A stretch of DNA of 64,000 nucleotides from Pohlia nutans. Taxonomy: Eukaryota > Streptophyta > Bryopsida > Bryales > Mniaceae. This document shows, piece by piece, positions 44,842-57,064 of this stretch. The notes under the pieces are model-generated. The model worked only from the letters and a program-made list of their open reading frames with translations, ran no database searches and had not been told where the DNA came from. A program made the translations under genes and the position numbers. The DNA lies in the NCBI GenBank assembly GCA_022496805.1, contig CM040104.1, positions 1,046,650-1,110,649 of the forward strand. The letters run 5' to 3'. Position 1 is the first letter of the stretch, and each line of letters begins with the position of its first letter.

Positions 44842-45428
44842 AGCATGGTATGGAGCAGAGGATGTTGTTAGGGAGAAGAGTAAGTTATGTTGTCCTGGAG
44901 GAGAGTGTGCAGCTAAAACTTGTTTATTCCCTACCTCGGGCAGCCCTGCCACCTTCACACCGAGCCCGTCAGCCGCCAGCCCGTCAGAAGGTGCGAGTCC
45001 AGCAGCCCGTCAGAAATTTCAGTCGCCCCCGTTGAACTTGGTCCCACTGAACTCCGCCCCCTCCGTGCATCCGTTGCCACGTGTCGCAACGGTATCCATC
45101 AGATCTTGCAGCCCGATCGAAGGGCCAGTGTCGTTCTGCCGGCGATCCACCTTGGTGCGCTCAGCGCGCCTGAGTGTCGCGGGGTCACGAGCCAGTGTTG
45201 AGTTTCAGTGAGGGCTCAGGAGAGGAGGACCGTCGATCGAGATAAACGGTCCAGATGCGGGGAGATTTACTGTAGACCGGGCGCTGTTTCTCCCGACCAC
45301 CAAGCTTGTGCAGAATCCGTCGGCCAAACTGTTCATCTTTTCTGTTGGCTCGTGTTCATCTTCTTCGACTGTTCATCTTTCTGGACGACATTTGAACTAA
45401 TAACACCAATTTTGGACATACTATTTGG
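44842..45428 (+). repeat. GC-rich repeat block, right-arm copy
   Basis: Counterpart of 41780-42400. It contains GCCACCTTCACACCGAGC, two CAGCCCGTCAGAA phrases, ATCTTGCAGCCCGATCGAAG and TCTTTCTGGACG, ending at ACACCAATTTTGGACATAC. Confidence 0.75.
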
Positions 45429-45506
45429 GTGAATTGTAACATGTACAAGATTTGAACATACATTGGATTTGAAAGAGTGAATTGAGGAGTTTGAGTTAGA
45501 AATTAA

Positions 45507-45736
45507 GCCCTAAAGGACCAAGAAGTTCAAACGGGGTCTGATGTTTCTTTTAGCACTTTTGAGTAGATCCTAAATGGACTTCTTTTTTTCGAACAAATTT
45601 GTTCTTTGACCAACCCATGCAATGTTGTTCACTAGTTCCGGAGATTTTTAATTTGGTCCCATCTAAATTGTATTTTTCACAATAAGATCAATTGAATTTG
45701 TCATTTTAAAACCATGGATCCTTTGTCCTTTACGGG
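45507..45736 (+). mobile_element. TTAA-type MITE, 230 bp
   Basis: Left flank TTAA (45503-45506), right flank TTCA (one change). Ends GCCCTAAAGGACC and the reverse complement of CCCGTAAAGGAC. Inverted partner of 41540-41768. Confidence 0.85.
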
Positions 45737-45945
45737 TTCAAACGAATTTGACGGTACCGGTATCTTAGGGTCTAGCCTTTCATTTCTTTTTCAAATCTCA
45801 TACCAACCATTTAAAGACCAAATGTAAAAATTGGTGGAACCTTTCACATAATTGAAGAGCATTTTCATAACAACTCATGAAAAATTGTGGGGACTCTTTT
45901 GAGGTTTGCGTGAATAAAGTGTCTATTCATAATGACAAGGAGTTA

Positions 45946-48622
45946 GCGGATTCATAGGAAATTAGCCCAGTTCCAGATTTCTACAGGATATGGCCATGTG
46001 CCACGTTTAGCAACTACACATAGGTAAACCCACCTCATCTGTGTGAAGGTTACTAAATCCTTCTACGCTAAAGACAACATGTGCTCTAACTGTAGCGATT
46101 TCAAGCATGAGTCACAGAATAAAACAAGCCCTCATTAAATTTGAGGGTATGCGCATAGGATGGCGGCTCAACAGGTTATGCAAAAAATGCGCACAGGAAA
46201 ACAGCATGACCATCCTTCCGCCGCTTCAACAGCAGCGTCTTAATTCCTGACGGTGAAAGTTCCCACACAAAGAGCTTCGCTTGTCTACGTTCAGACACCC
46301 TGCATCAACTTTGCCATGGTGTTCCGTGCTCACACTGAGTTTTTGTAGTTTAGCTCGCTCTGAATGCGCTGTGGTTTTCTGCAATGGTTTTTAGGCGGAC
46401 CACATTGTAGTCGTTCGGAATCGGCATGCTGCAAGTTTCTCCGTGGTAGTCTCTGCTAATCACTCAATTCTGGCAGAATTGACGGTGCTCGTCAATTCTG
46501 TCCGGTGGTTTGCTACGTGCAACTCCCTTGCTTACGGAAACATTATGTTCTTGTGAAGAGAGAGAGATACTCTGTTGAAACCAGCATATGTAAACCCAGG
46601 TGAGCCTCTACAGCCTCACTCTCTAAATACGCTGCATTGAGGCAAATTATAGTTGGGAACCGTATAATCCTCTCTGAAGTGACACCTTGATTGCAATGGT
46701 TTAATGCACAACCTGCTCCTTCAATGTAACATAATAATAAAGATTGGTGGAGTTGTATGCAGATTGTCTTGTTAATACCGTTTGCTAAGTATGAGTACCC
46801 CCGCGATTTGATTGAAGGTTGTCATGTTGTTCATACTCTGTGCTGTCTAGCCCCACAACTCCTGAATTTTTAATTACTAGTATAATTAAAATTTGGTGTT
46901 TCCATCCTACCTTTTATTACATACAATGAGCTCCTCTATTTATCATTGGGGGTGAGGACTACTGGATTCTATGAACATAACAACTTAGATAATTAACAAT
47001 ACAGTTTTTTCCCCAATATAGCCACAATTTACTATAAAATGGGCAATTCCACCACTGAAAAGCACGTTAGTCACACAAAATGTCTAGTTATTACAGTATG
47101 TGGGATTTTTAGACCACCTCACGGGCTTTGCATATACTATTTGTTGTATATCTAGAAATCACGTGTATTACATTAATGCGCAATTTTCGAGGGTCTATAT
47201 ACTGATAATGTCCACTGCCTTTTCATATAGGCAGAAGTCGTCTCATTGTAAGAGGCAAATCTAGTGAATAATATTAATTTGCTCTAGTCCTGCAATAACT
47301 GAATTCTACAGAAACAATCAGCCCCAAAACAATAATTGAGTTCTTTCAGTCTTTCCACAAATATAACAATGAGATGATTGAGTTCCGAAATCCCCCACCA
47401 TTAAAATAGTTAGAGAGAAAGGCTACCATATACAATTTAGCGTTCTCATCCACTTAGACACTCAGGGACGAACGTCTACTATTAAGCGTATGTGATGTTC
47501 TCTCACAGAATTGGGTTCATACAATATCTGTGACTCAAACACAATTCTGTAAGACTAGCATGAGAAACCTCCTATGTTTAATCTACCCGAATCAAGAAGT
47601 CTGAATGTCCCAATTTGAGGACTAATGCAATTATTTTACATGTGCCCATGAAATCCACCAGCCTCGTTGCATGTTCTTACGCAATTGGAGTAATATTCTG
47701 ATGAATATGTTTTTTCGTGATCGTATAGTTTGAAAACTGCGTGTGTGACTACATCTCCCAAAACTCCTCATAATAACTTAGTACACTCGGTATCTGAGTT
47801 CTCGCGCAACGGTATGCATGTACCGACTATGTACTAACATATTTTTTGTTTGACGTGCAGGCTGAGGAACGAGGCTGGATGATTTTTTAGTTTTCTCTCC
47901 GAGCTATAAGTTATTTGGGTTAAGTTCGTTATAAAGCAACTAAAATACAGTGTAAGTCACTTACTTTTTTATGTTTTTGGGTTATGGTATGAATGTTTTG
48001 TGCAGATACATAACTTTGAACTACAATCGATTGTTTCACCAACGTTTAGGGAAGTTATAGTTAACTCAAAAACATTTTCGTGAACAAACCACAGTGGGCT
48101 TATGTCTGCATTCAACAAACAGTATACCTTGAATTATGGAGTTGTAGTATTTAAATTCTCTTATTATATTTTGCTAAAGAGGTTGGATATTGTATGTGTG
48201 ATATACAGACATGTGTCGTGTGTGTGACTGAGTCATGTTAGTGTGTTGTGATGTACAATGTAATATAGCGGGGTGGGTTGATCACATTACAATAAAACTG
48301 TCGCATTAGCATTGACACATATGGTTTTTCAGTGACATCGGAACGGGGGGTTGAGGTTATTTCAACAACTGGGCTTCACTTCCACTGATTGCAATACTGT
48401 TCCTAATAAATTATTTTCCGGATTCAACATTATGGAGTTTTTAAATGTTAATGATGCATTCCGTTGATCATGCAGTTATATTTTCAAGTACTCTATGCAC
48501 GGTGTATGTGATAATTGTCAACACTTGTCTTTCCACGACGAAATCGACCTCCCCATCAGAGAAGCTGCGATTCACAGGTTCAAGCTCAACACCCTCCTGC
48601 CAATATTACAGCATATTTCAAA
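45946..48622. other. Spacer upstream of the Cys-rich gene
   Basis: No supported gene. It could hold the 5' end of the CACTA element that encodes the downstream genes, but I found no CACTA terminus. Confidence 0.4.
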
Positions 48623-49093
48623 ATGACTGAAGAATCCAATAGTACTCCCAAGCTCCTGTATTGTTTGTACAGGTTCACCTTGTGCCCATTAGTCAGACGA
48701 ATGTACCTGTTTGGAAATCATGGCCATGTTTGTGAGGACTGCAAATGTATCAAGTGTGTAGTACAACGTTGGGTACAAAAGCCGCATTGCAACTGCAGGC
48801 TTCCGGCACCTCGACAGGGATTGACTTTGGATTGCAGAATTAGGAAGAAACGTTTGGCATGTAGACACGAGCCCAGATCTGTACCCACTTTCCATTATGC
48901 TTTATACTTATGTGACAATCCAGAAAACAGAAACCGTCAGATAGCATTGGCAAATCCTGAAACCAGTACTACAAATTACTCTGACGATGATAGTGAGAGT
49001 ACCAAACATGTGGAGGATGGACTTCTGGAATGCGGAGTTGCAAACTCCTATGATACTAAGGGACGTAGTTTTGGAGAGCTTAGGAAAGGGTAG
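48623..49093 (+). CDS. Cys-rich small protein, CACTA-associated
   Basis: The ATG at 48623 gives 156 residues. The upstream extension to 48515 is not conserved in the paralogue, so I prefer this start. Features in order: CLYRFTLCPLVRRMYLF, GHVCEDCKCIKCVVQRW, PHCNCRLPAPRQGL, DCRIRKKRLACRHEP, LYLCDNPENR and an acidic Asp/Ser/Glu stretch (NYSDDDSEST). The Cys/His spacing suggests one or two metal-binding knuckles; RIRKKR could be a nuclear or DNA-contacting patch. It aligns with the minus-strand pseudogene at 28209-28679 except for the C-terminus. It lies 0.75 kb upstream of the TNP2 transposase on the same strand. The family is unknown to me; an accessory protein of a CACTA element is inferred from this repeated context. 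Confidence 0.75.
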   Translation: MTEESNSTPKLLYCLYRFTLCPLVRRMYLFGNHGHVCEDCKCIKCVVQRWVQKPHCNCRLPAPRQGLTLDCRIRKKRLACRHEPRSVPTFHYALYLCDNPENRNRQIALANPETSTTNYSDDDSESTKHVEDGLLECGVANSYDTKGRSFGELRKG

Positions 49094-49838
49094 TCAGTTC
49101 GCAGGGAATGTGCAACCTGTCGGTGAAGTACTGCCGAACATGTGTCTTTTGTTTGCAATGGGCCTTTCTTTTTAATGAATTTGAGATACGTTTCATGCGC
49201 ATCATGGTCTGTGGTTCTATGCATTAGGTAAGTCCTGTACAATGCTTATAACCAGCAGTAATAAACAGTTATCAAAGTTACAATTAGCCTCTGAAGTAAT
49301 GAGTTCTACTAGTACAAAGGTACTATATGTATTGTCTATATACGATTCTTAGTTGGTATGGGACAACAGTAGCACTTGTTTTGAGTGTTTCTGACTGCCG
49401 TTAGAGGTGCTCAAACGTCCAGGTTGTCACAACAAACAATTTAGATTAGTGCTTGTCAATCGGATTCGTCACATCAGACAATTTAAAGTGACACTTTTCC
49501 TGATTTCCAATCAATCAGAAGAGTCACTTGTGCTTCCTTTGCAATGAGCGATTCAACTTCTGTGGGTGCTACAGCATTTTGTATTTTTTGTCCTGAACAC
49601 AGTAAGTTCCGCTTGATTCAGAGTGTATTAAATGACTTATATATCATTTGAATGTATTATTAATTACTCACATGGTATGTACATTCGCAACTGAGGAACA
49701 AAATGGCTGGATCTCTATAGCAATGGGCGTTCCGTCGTCGATTGTTATACCCTAAACACATACTTCATTTCTAATTTACAACACTGTTTTTTTTGTTTTT
49801 GATTTAAAGGGCCGTGAAATCTCAAAGGTATCCCGTGC
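49094..49838. other. Intergenic or intron, no gene seen
   Basis: Sequence between the Cys-rich gene and the first recognised TNP2 exon; nothing recognisable. Confidence 0.4.
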
Positions 49839-52772
49839 TTGGAGAAGGGGTGCACGATGCGACAAAGGCTATGCGCAGCGTACCACATTGAGCGCTCAAT
49901 AGCTCAACGCTTGGGCTTACCGGAATACCCATGTGCATGCAACCGATGTAGGGGAGCTCGAATTAAAAAATGCGATACCGTGGCAAGGCACCACACTACA
50001 TATGGACGAGATCCATACCTCCTGTACCCAGTAATGGTAAGTAAACATAGTGAAGGTGAAAATGTTGTTTACCACTTAGAAACCATGGTAATAGAGTAGT
50101 GTAGTTAGTATGACGAAACTAGAGTTGCGTTTTCATTTCTTAGTCAATTAAATGTTCATCTATTACTGAAGTACATGTTCATGTGGTATTAAATATTTTT
50201 CTCAAAGACCTTATTGTATATTTATTTATTAAGGTACAAGAATTATTTTTAAATTCTATATGCTTTCTATTATTATTTTACAGACGATAGATGGAGAAAA
50301 TGTCCGTGGACCATCTAGAGTTCGACGGAGGGAGGGAGAGCACTACAGACAACGAAGACGTGGTGATGGAGAGGGGGAATTCACCTGGCCACAGAGGACA
50401 ACCGTGGACGTGGAGAACATGGCACGCGATGCATTTGCTCATATAGATGACATTCACATCAACACCATGAATGGAGGTGACAAAGTTGCTATGGATGAGG
50501 GTGGTGTTGAGAACGAAAGAGAATTTGATGAGGCCAACTTGGAGCACCTAATTAGTGAGTCAACCGAGTCAGTATATGAGGGAAGCTCTCAGAACCGTTT
50601 GCAATGTGCAATTGTATTGTTTTCCCTATGCACATTATACTCGGTGCCTCACACATTTTTGGACGCCCTCCTCAAATGGATAGTTGGGGACTTGTTACCA
50701 ACATCTAATAATTTCCCTAGAACCTCATATGAGGTTAAATCCCTCCTCATGAAGTTAGGGTTGAAACATGAGCAGGTGCATTGTTGCCCAGACGGCCATG
50801 TGCTGTACCAAGGCGTCAATGCAGACCTGGAAGAATGTCCGACATGCCAACAAGTACGATATATACCAGGGTCGAACAATGTGCCTCAGCGTGTAGCCCG
50901 ATACTTCGATGTCATTAGACACCTACAGAGAATGTTTAAATGTCCAGAAGTTGCTAAACATATGACATGGTACCATTCTCACAAATCGCAAGGGCAGAAA
51001 ATGAGGTCAGTTGCTGATAGCAAGCAATGGAAGAGTATTGATGAAAACGAGCCAGAATTTGCTGAGGTTCTAACCAATCTTCGTCTCGGGCTTGTTGGTG
51101 ATGGCATTATTCCTTACAAGAATAATGCAATCAAGCACTCTACTTGGGTGCTTCTGATAACAATATATAATCTCCCTCCATGGCTCCTAACAAAGAAATT
51201 TTTTATTTCCTTAGCGTTACTTATTCCTGGCCCTAAATCTCCTACAGCGGAGAACATAGATGTGTATCTAGCTCCTATAGTTCGTGATATGCTGCAACTA
51301 TGGGAAGGTGTCCCAGCTATTAATATGTCAATGCCGGAAGGATCCCGGCGATTTACTCTTCGAGCCATGTTAATTTAGACTGTCAACGATTTTCCAGCCT
51401 ATGGACTTCTGTCAGGACAACAGGTCCATGGCTACAAGGGTTGTCCGCTTTGTGGTCCCGAAACATGTGCAGAGCATGCCCAACTTTTGAACAAGATGAT
51501 ATTTATGGGGGCTCGAAGATACCTAGATGTCGATCACAGGTACCGTAGAACAAAAGGTGCATTCAATAATCAGGAGGAGTGGGACGGGGCTCCAGAAAGA
51601 CCCACCGGGGATGAAATTCTGCAATGGGGTACAGAACGAACCGAATATCTTGAAGGTGGGGGAGTGGAAAATGCCGGCGATGATCCTGTCAAATATCACG
51701 GCGTGAAGCGACGGAGTATTTTATTTGACCTTCCCTATTGGAAGGTACTGTCTTTGCTCTGATGACCTCATTACCATTATATTATGCGGAGTTCAAAGTT
51801 GTTGTTCATTGTGGTTGAGATCCATGTAAATATCATATATATGGATAGAGGAAGTGATGATATACTTGAATGAACTGTCCTGATTTGATAGGGTATGATG
51901 GAATAGTGTATACGATATCAAGCATGGTCTAATACACTGTTGTCCAAGGAAAATTAATGGTAGGAACAAGGAATTCCGAGTGTCAACGGAAGCCGCCTTT
52001 CTGTTCTTGTATGTAAACTCAATGTTATCATGTAAGGTCCCAATTCTACAGTGATACTTAAGCTTTGTTATAAAATGTTAGATGAATATTGACAGAAACT
52101 ACAGTTGATGTAAAAAGCAAAGCTGTAAAGATTGACATGAAGTTGACATTTGTACAGTCAAATTTATCGTGTTTATTCTTTTTCACTATGTTTTTTTTTT
52201 TGCAAGGTTAACTATGTATAGAAATTTAACTGATAATCCTACATTTACACAAATAAAATTAATATTATTTGTATTGAAATTGGACTGACATGCTCTATGA
52301 GATGGTATGGTTTCCATTCTTTTATTATACTGATTCTGGTAAATCATGATGTAGGTCTCACTTTTTCAACTAATACTTAAAACTGTCATTCACCATCATG
52401 TTATTGTGCTGAAATATGTCAAAAAACCCATTTTAAAAATGCAAGCCTTACAATAGATTAATTTCAATGTGTACATATGTAACTGTAAGAGGTGTTCTAC
52501 TTGTTATTTCTTCTGGTTGAGATCCATGTAAAATAATGTCACATCTGTGGAAAAAGTGCAGTAAGGCTGAAATGCAATTTGCTGATATGTTAGCCTATGT
52601 GGAATCATTAAAAACGATGTCACATATGGCATGTACCAATGTTGTCTGAAGACAAATGAGTAGTAGCAACCCATAGTACTTAGTTACGAATGAGATTTGT
52701 GATAATTTATGTATGTAGTAAAGCTTTTCAGGAAAGGAACGTATTGATGCTCTTTTGAAGAAAGACCCAAAC

Positions 52773-52993
52773 TACACTAAATAGGTTGATTAGAGTTAGA
52801 TACACTAATTTCCAAAAACATGTTATTAGTTATTTATGGTGACAAATTTTTTAAGACTCTACAGTGGTCAAGTTTCGATTTTTTCAATAGTATTGGAATC
52901 AATGTTTTTGGTAAATTGGAGTTGTCGAGAGAAAAAATCTATAGTATTTGCAAAGCTTATAATTATCTAACAGGAATCCACTTTTTAAGTGTA
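52773..52993. mobile_element. 221-bp MITE with TACACTAAATAGG ends, in a TNP2 intron
   Basis: Same length and interior as 37484-37704. The right tip has drifted (reverse complement TACACTTAAAAAG). Confidence 0.83.
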
Positions 52994-53270
52994 GCAAATA
53001 TTTCCTAATTCACAATTTCTTATAATAGAACAGTAATAAAGTACTAGAGAAGATAAAGAAAGTAGTGTACACACATGTGAGCATTCAAATCATCTGTTTG
53101 AGCTTTTAATACTGCAGATCAAAATAGATAGTGTTTGGTGGTCAGAGCCAACGGGTGATTCTAAGTTAGTCCCTTTTTTTTTCATTTATATATAAAAATA
53201 TATAATTCACAAATGTCTAGTATTGAAGGATTTTTTTTCTCATGCTAGCTATGCAAGGTAAGGTCTGATT

Positions 53271-53330
53271 TACACTAAATAGGGTGATTGCGATTGTAAA
53301 TCAATAGTCTTGAGTAAATTAACTTCCCAG
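53271..53330. mobile_element. Fragment of the TACACTAAATAGG MITE
   Basis: TACACTAAATAGGGTGATT matches the left tip of the 221-bp class. Nothing beyond about 60 bp is recognisable. Confidence 0.45.
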
Positions 53331-53387
53331 AAGTATATCCTGTGAGCCAGCATAATTTTTTTTACGGGTTTATATGATTTGACATAA

Positions 53388-53613
53388 CCCCTAAAGGTCT
53401 GAACGTGCAGTTGCGACCAGTAGAATATGATGTATTTTAGTTGTATTTGGAATGAATCCATACCTTTAATGAGTTAGAGTTCAAAAGAGAAGTTAAAATT
53501 TAAATCAATGCGGTTCTAGTGAACTATTAAGATCCCAATTTAGAGTTTCTTATTGATAGTAAAATCTTAACTATACGACAACGTATATACTATCCCCATG
53601 GGACGTTTAAGGG
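53388..53613. mobile_element. TTAA-type MITE, 226 bp, in a TNP2 intron
   Basis: Left flank ATAA (one change from TTAA), right flank TTAA (53614-53617). Ends CCCCTAAAGGTCTGAACG and the reverse complement of CCCTTAAACGTCC. Inverted relative of 17931-18156 with identical length. A further TTAA-type tip (CCCCTGAATG) starts directly after it. Confidence 0.88.
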
Positions 53614-53617
53614 TTAA

Positions 53618-54778
53618 CCCCTGAATGTACCAGGGTGTCCTTGGAACTAACACATTGAGAAAAAACATGATAAACTACTTTGTAGAAGAATATTTTGTAA
53701 ATTATATACAAATGACAGATTCGACCGTCAAAGATGTAGATTCCATCTTTTTGGTATGATTAACAAATAATATCACCAACATTTAATTATAAAACTTGAA
53801 AGTTAAAATCCTGGTATTTATTCTAAATTTGATTATAAACATAATTTCAATATTTCTATTTTGTCTAGGTCCATGACTTGACATTTTACCACAATTGTGT
53901 TATTCAAAAAATGAGTACTATAGTATGACCAAGTCAAGCGATTAGATAGTACAACAACTTGGTGAAGTATGAAAAAAAAATTGGATGAGTTTCATCCAAT
54001 CATTGAAGAGAGTGTACGAAGGTTTTGGATTCGTTAGTGATCTAGTATCTGGACGATGTGACGGGTTGGGGTTAAGGTGATATGAGTATAAACACGTATA
54101 TTTTAACAAATACTGAGAACTACAATGTATATAGGAGTGTAGTTTAAGTGTTGTCAGAAGAATGGGGGAAAAGGGTTAGACTTGACGTGCACATTGAAGC
54201 TTTGTTATGATCATCAAACATGAAGTATTATGAACAACAGAAAACAGTAAAGCCTTACTTGTGATGTGTAAGGAATTGATGTCCCAAACAACTGATTTGC
54301 GAACATTAAATGTGTAAACTGAGAGCTCCCTGGATGGTTATAATTTTTGGGTACAGTGTAATCCAAAAGGAACTAATACAATGGCTTTGAAATTACTACC
54401 ATACCCATGGACTGGTAGGGGATATAGTTAGGTAATGTAATCAGGAAAATACTAATCAGAAAGTGTATTTAAGGTAGTGTGCTATAAAACCAATGGGGTT
54501 GTAATTGCACATGAATCTAGGCCATGGAATTATTGTGGCATGGTTTTCTAGAGAAGTCATGGACCTCTGCTGGAATATTGATGAAAATGATAACCCACCT
54601 ATGACCATCGTCATGCTATGTCCCTTGATTAATGCAAGTTCTAAGTTGTTTTGAGATTATAATCGTGTTGGTTTTGGAGCCCTCTACCTTATATCTAGAG
54701 CCAGAATGTGACGAGGTGGATGATAATGGGTATATTTAGATGTGAGGAATGATTGATCTAACAATTTAAATTGTACAG
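53618..54778. other. Remainder of the large TNP2 intron
   Basis: AT-rich. It begins with CCCCTGAATGTACC after a TTAA, possibly the end of another decayed MITE without a visible partner. Confidence 0.4.
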
Positions 54779-55681
54779 GACTTACCAGTGCGTCATGTCC
54801 TGGACGTGATGCACTGTGAAAAAAACATCTCCGAAAACATACTACGTACGACATTTGGAGAGAAGGACAGCCCATCCGTAAGTGCTGACATGCAAGCCCG
54901 TGGAATTCGACCACATTTGCATTTACAAACAACAGGCCCAAACCGAGATCGTTTTTTCATGCCAGATGCCTCATATGTTTTGTCTGCAACAGATAGGGCA
55001 AAGGTGCTGCAAGTGCTAAAGAATTTAAGGACTCCAACCAATTATGTTGCAGCGCTACACACAAAAATTAGCAAAGGGAAACTCAGTGGTCTAAAATCAC
55101 ACGATTACCACATCTTAATGCAACAGATTTTACCATTGTGTTTCAGGAAAGTCTCTAACAAGGCGCTTGCAGGGGCAGTCATTCGATTGAGCCGGGTATT
55201 TAGAAAGCTTTGTGCGAAGACAGTGAATGGTGAAGAAAAAGATCAAATGCTTGCGGATTGCGCTGAAACGATGTGCATGCTGGAAAAGGAAATGCCCCCA
55301 TCTTTCTTTGACATAATGTCACATTTGCCGTATCATCTAGTGCAAGAGCTTTTTCTATGCGGACCTGTCCATACCAGATGGATGTATCCATTTGAGAGAT
55401 ATTTTAAATCTGTGAAGGGCTTTGTGAGGAACCTTGCAAAACCAGAAGGCAGTATTGCTCAGGGTTACCAAGTTGAGCAAGCCTTGGGGTTTATTACAGA
55501 ATATATGTCAGAGTACAATGTCACGACGCGCAGAATTTGGGACGACAAGGAAGAACCAACAATGGTTGACGAGATTTTGGAGGGGAAGGGAAAGCCTAAG
55601 ATTTTGTCAAAGGAGCTCAGGAGTACAATGCACGCTTTTGTCTTGGACAACTCAGCCCACATCGAACCCTATCGCCAGTAA

Positions 55682-56518
55682 GAATAACTCTGCTATGTTT
55701 GTCTATTGATTGAAAGAATGTCCCCCAGTCAGGGACATCCAGTATTACATGTCAGTCATCCTCTGTATAAAAATGATGAATGTGAGGAAGGTAGGGCTTG
55801 GCTACATGTGATAGATATGGGAGACTCTGTTTGAGCGCTATAATGATTCTGGTGGCATACTGTATTTAATCCTAATCCCTGAAGAGGTTAAATTTTTAGG
55901 TAATGCCCCCTTTGAACTTCAAGCTTTAAACGACAAAAGTTTTATAGAGACCACACCAAATCTGTTATATAGTTCATTCTAAGCACGACATTGTTTTTAA
56001 TTTACTTGGGCTATATTTTGAAGAAGTATTGATCTCAGTAAGGTGCTCGAATGGCATTTTAAAATACTCAGTTGGTGCAATGGAGTAGAAGTTATGAACA
56101 AGATTTTCCTATAAACTAAACAAACTCGTGGGGCTGGCTTTGTTGTGTGAGGGTTAAATTCTGAAGTGCAGTGTGAGTGTGTTGTCTACAGGAGTTTATA
56201 TCATATGAAGAAGTATGCATTGAAACAGAAGTAATGTAATTTGTAATTGTACAAATCATTGAAACAAAAGTACTGTAGTATTTACCCTGAAAAATAGATA
56301 CAACAGTGGCTCCGATGTATTGTCATGTCAAATAATCATTAAAAGTTACGGAAGTGGTGGTCAGCACAGTCAGAACTGAATTGTAGGCTGGATCATGGAT
56401 GGATAAATCACATTCAAGTAATTCAGTGGTACAACATTTGGTCTTGTTTAGAGTCTAAAGTTTGTGCTGAATTTGTGATTGTTGTGTTAGACAACATATA
56501 TGACGAACAAATTAAACC
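55682..56518. other. Spacer downstream of TNP2
   Basis: I looked for a further transposase exon or a CACTA terminus and saw neither. Confidence 0.4.
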
Positions 56519-56522
56519 TTAA

Positions 56523-57060
56523 CCTCTAAATGCCCAATCAACGATATTATGTTTGATTTTTGGTTGAATGCCAGAAAACTGAAGTACTATAACTTTATCG
56601 TGGTTGATGTTTTCAGTAGATGTTTAAGGTAACATATGATACATGTTTTGACCATTGGGATTGGAAAATATACTTCATTTTAAATAAATTCCCCATTGCG
56701 AAATTTGAATTTTGAGTGCCCAAAGTACAAAGTGATTTCTAAAAATGCTCCAATCATAGGTCTCTTTTAATTTCTTCATTTTCAATTTTTTCTTCCTTGT
56801 AGATATAACTGTTTTCTACCTTAATATTTTTTTATAATATAAAATGTAACAAAAATATTTTTATTTTGAATTATTACATTGTGTACATGATAAAATTTGT
56901 AAATATTTAAAATATCTTCCAGTCATGTTGAAAATTTTGTCATACCTTCATAATGTTGATGACTATCTATGAATAAATATATAAATCATGCAATGTGGTA
57001 TTAGAAGTATGCAAATTGTAGTGCTTTGACTTTTACAGAAGAGGTGAGGACCTTTAGGGG
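56523..57060. mobile_element. TTAA-flanked MITE, 538 bp
   Basis: TTAA at 56519-56522 and 57061-57064; left tip CCTCTAAATGCCC, right tip the reverse complement of CCCCTAAAGGTCC. Full-length relative of 26351-26886 in the same orientation. Confidence 0.9.
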
Positions 57061-57064
57061 TTAA

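Larger units (their letters stand above)
44842..45945. repeat. Right arm of the large inverted repeat
   Basis: Inverted counterpart of 41330-42400, in mirror order: GC-rich block, TTAA MITE, then GGGACTCTTTTGAGGTTTGC and GTGAATAAAGTGTC. About 60 bp between the GC-rich block and the MITE are extra in this arm. Confidence 0.8.
49857..55681 (+). pseudogene. TNP2-type CACTA transposase, one internal stop
   Basis: Three exons join in phase with GT-AG borders: 49857-50036, 50284-51744 and 54779-about 55680. The introns are 247 and 3,034 bp. The first exon has the Cys-rich Transpos_assoc pattern (CACNRCRG, then VARHH). Exon 2 shows the Transposase_21 core: HCCPDGHVLY, ECPTCQQVRY, LRLGLVGDGI, YNLPPWLL, LIPGPKSP, LAPIVRDMLQLWEGV. 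Exon 3 has RHVLDVMHCEKN, GLKSHDYHILMQQILP, EKEMPPSFFDIMSHLPYHLV, RWMYPFERYFKSVKGF and EGSIAQGY (DUF4218 part). The single defect is a TAG at 51376-51378, just before TVNDFPAYG, where the family normally has Trp. A donor-like CAGTAAGA at the end suggests a further exon, but I found none, so the C-terminal domain is missing or distant. The large intron contains two MITEs. Confidence 0.92.

Noticed and set aside
53618..54075. A further TTAA element starting CCCCTGAATG
   Set aside because: No convincing right end; GGGGTTAAGG at 54066 is weak and the interior does not match any class here.
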